Part shown: in pieces, positions 62,418 to 64,000 of the stretch | How the letters are laid out: every line of letters starts with the position of its first letter | Position numbering within the stretch: position 1 is the stretch's first letter | Assembly: GCA_030427865.1 (NCBI GenBank) | Contig: JAUICK010000013.1 | Coordinates: forward strand, 1-64,000 | Source of the DNA: Bacteroidia bacterium | GTDB taxonomy: Bacteria > Bacteroidota > Bacteroidia > Flavobacteriales > Flavobacteriaceae | DNA: 64,000 nt | Direction: 5' to 3' | Translations under genes and position numbers: made by a program | The notes under the pieces: model-generated | What the model saw: only the letters and a program-made list of their open reading frames with translations | Database searches by the model: none | What the model was told of the DNA's origin: nothing

Positions 62418-64000
62418 ATGGCATTAGTAACATCCAAAGAAATATCGCAAGTACTTGGTCTGCAAAAACTTGGTTTTTTAGGCACTTTTATTGGTTGGTT
62501 GCTAATTAGAGTTTTGCGTATTTCTGCACTAAATAGAGTGTATAACAAAAATAAAAATAAATCTGATTTAGATTTTTTAAATGGCGTTTTAGACGATTGT
62601 GAAATTAAATTTGAAATTCCTGATGAAGATTTAAAAAGAATTCCAAAAGAAGGTCCTTTTATTACAATTTCTAATCATCCTTTAGGTGGAGTAGACGGAA
62701 TTTTATTACTAAAGCTATTATTAGAAAAAAGAACAGACTATAAAATTATTGCCAATTTTTTATTGCACAGAATAGAGCCATTAAAACCTTATGTAATGCC
62801 TGTTAATCCTTTTGAAAATAGAAAGGATGCAAAATCGAGTGTGGCAGGAATTAAAAGTGCATTATTGCATTTAAAAGAAGGCAAACCTTTGGGTATTTTT
62901 CCAGCAGGAGAAGTATCTACCTATAAAGACGGAAAACTAAATGTAGATAAACCTTGGGAAGAAGGCGCAGTTCGTTTAATTAAAAAGGCAAATGTGCCAG
63001 TAATTCCAATTTATTTTCATGCTAAAAACAGTCGTCTTTTCTACTTTTTATCAAAAATTTCTGATACCTTAAGAACAGCAAAATTGCCTTCTGAAGTTGT
63101 TTCAAGAGGAGGAAGAATTATAAGAGTAAGAATAGGGAAACCAATTTCAGTTAAAGACCAAAATGAATACAAAGAGATACCTGCTTTTTATGAGTTTATC
63201 AGAAAGAAAACTTATATGTTGGCTAATCCTTTTGAGAAAGCACAAAAATTAATTTCTACTCAAAACATTAAAATAAAAAAACCTGCTAAAAAAATTACGG
63301 CGCAAAGAAATACAGAACTATTTATTAAAGAAGTAGAAGCTTTACGAGTAGCAGATGGTAGATTGTTAGAGAGTAAGAATTATGAAGTGTTTTTTGCCAA
63401 TGCTAAACAGATTCCTAATTTATTGCACGAAATAGGTAGGCTTAGAGAAATTACGTTTAGAGATGTTGGCGAAGGCACAAACAAAGCTATAGATTTAGAT
63501 AAATACGATAAGTATTATTACCATATGTTTTTGTGGGATAGAGAAGCAAATTGTTTGGCAGGAGCATACAGAATGGGACTTGGAAAAGAGATTTATAAAA
63601 AATATGGTATAAACGGATTTTATGTACAAACATTGTTTCGAATAGAACCAGAATTGCATCAAATGATGGAAAACACCATAGAAATGGGTAGAGCTTTCAT
63701 TATTGGTGAATATCAACAAAAACCAATGCCCTTATTTTTATTGTGGAAAGGAATTGTACATGTAACCTTGCGTTATCCAGAACACAAATATTTAATGGGT
63801 GGTGTATCTATTAGCAATCAGTTTTCTGACTTTTCAAAATCGTTAATGATTGAGTTTATGAAATCTCATTATTACGACCCATATATTGCACAATACATTT
63901 ATCCGAAGAAAGAATACAAGGTAAAATTAAAAGATGACGACAAAGATTTTGTGTTTGATGCAACCAAAGCAGATATGCAAAAATTTGATAAAGTTATTGA
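62418..64000 (+). CDS. Bifunctional acyltransferase, OlsF-like (partial at window end)
   Basis: From ATG at 62418 the frame is open for 527 codons to the window end. The N-terminal half is a lysophospholipid-type acyltransferase with NHPLGGVD (86-93, His to Asp spacing of five residues) and FPAGEVS (161-167). The C-terminal half (from about residue 310) is a GNAT/hemolysin-like N-acyltransferase (FLWDREANCLAGAYRMGLG, VQTLFRIEPEL, EMGRAFI). This order matches OlsF, which makes ornithine lipids in Flavobacterium johnsoniae and Serratia, where the C-terminal domain makes the amide and the N-terminal the ester. The end of the gene is beyond the window. Confidence 0.82.
   Translation, partial: MALVTSKEISQVLGLQKLGFLGTFIGWLLIRVLRISALNRVYNKNKNKSDLDFLNGVLDDCEIKFEIPDEDLKRIPKEGPFITISNHPLGGVDGILLLKLLLEKRTDYKIIANFLLHRIEPLKPYVMPVNPFENRKDAKSSVAGIKSALLHLKEGKPLGIFPAGEVSTYKDGKLNVDKPWEEGAVRLIKKANVPVIPIYFHAKNSRLFYFLSKISDTLRTAKLPSEVVSRGGRIIRVRIGKPISVKDQNEYKEIPAFYEFIRKKTYMLANPFEKAQKLISTQNIKIKKPAKKITAQRNTELFIKEVEALRVADGRLLESKNYEVFFANAKQIPNLLHEIGRLREITFRDVGEGTNKAIDLDKYDKYYYHMFLWDREANCLAGAYRMGLGKEIYKKYGINGFYVQTLFRIEPELHQMMENTIEMGRAFIIGEYQQKPMPLFLLWKGIVHVTLRYPEHKYLMGGVSISNQFSDFSKSLMIEFMKSHYYDPYIAQYIYPKKEYKVKLKDDDKDFVFDATKADMQKFDKVI

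Overview
The window is a 64 kb, strongly AT-rich chromosomal segment of a marine-type Flavobacteriaceae bacterium (Bacteroidota), probably close to Polaribacter or Tenacibaculum. The evidence is the gene families: two proteins with type IX secretion (T9SS) sorting tails, DUF5916 and PID-CTERM proteins, short lipobox lipoproteins and LytTR/LytS regulators. Promoters fit the Bacteroidota form TTG-N17..23-TAnnTTTG, and Shine-Dalgarno sequences are mostly absent. There is no prophage, insertion sequence, CRISPR array or rRNA operon. Most of it is conserved core genome.

Layout. 0-9 kb: end of the ATP synthase operon (atpD, atpC), rbfA with a LolC/E-type permease, hpf, dusB, a DUF4345 protein, an M28 lipoprotein peptidase, a PD40 repeat lipoprotein and lepA. 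9-16 kb: an outer-membrane receptor gene followed by a LytS-type kinase and a LytTR regulator, a zinc metallopeptidase and L-asparaginase. 15.8-18.9 kb: an energy-transduction cluster (exbB, a membrane protein, two exbD, a PorT-like barrel). 18.9-30 kb, minus strand: asnS, rpoN, an RND/MMPL exporter, and the translation block rplM-rpsI-rpsB-tsf-pyrH-frr. A cysteine-rich lipoprotein gene with a shifted frame interrupts that block between tsf and pyrH. 30-37 kb: a DUF5916 barrel, a thioredoxin-like protein, a threonine dehydrogenase-like enzyme, two coupled lipoproteins and recX. 36.8-43.6 kb: a complete tetR-tolC-acrA-acrB type efflux operon with a visible operator over its promoter. 43.6-53 kb: polyprenyl synthase, a secreted CRTAC1-type protein, a tRNA with CAT anticodon, a 59-residue PID-CTERM protein, ribE, pdxA, and a lipid-synthesis run (yceD-rpmF-fabH-accB-accC) followed by an Lrp-type regulator. 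53-55 kb: a phosphorelay set without a kinase (receiver, HPt, LytTR regulator), a candidate small RNA and tRNA-Leu/tRNA-Gly. 55.6-64 kb: a 994-residue T9SS cargo, superoxide dismutase, fructose-1,6-bisphosphatase, a GNAT enzyme, aspartate kinase and the start of a two-domain acyltransferase resembling OlsF.

The items most worth checking are: the lipoprotein at 26.4-26.9 kb, whose two frames meet exactly at an A_AAA_AAG heptamer and whose segment is bounded by inverted copies of one terminator; the promoter-terminator pair at 54.7-54.9 kb that has no gene between; the TetR operator; and dispersed palindromic repeats at 2.6 and 10.0 kb. All functions are read from the sequence without database searches.
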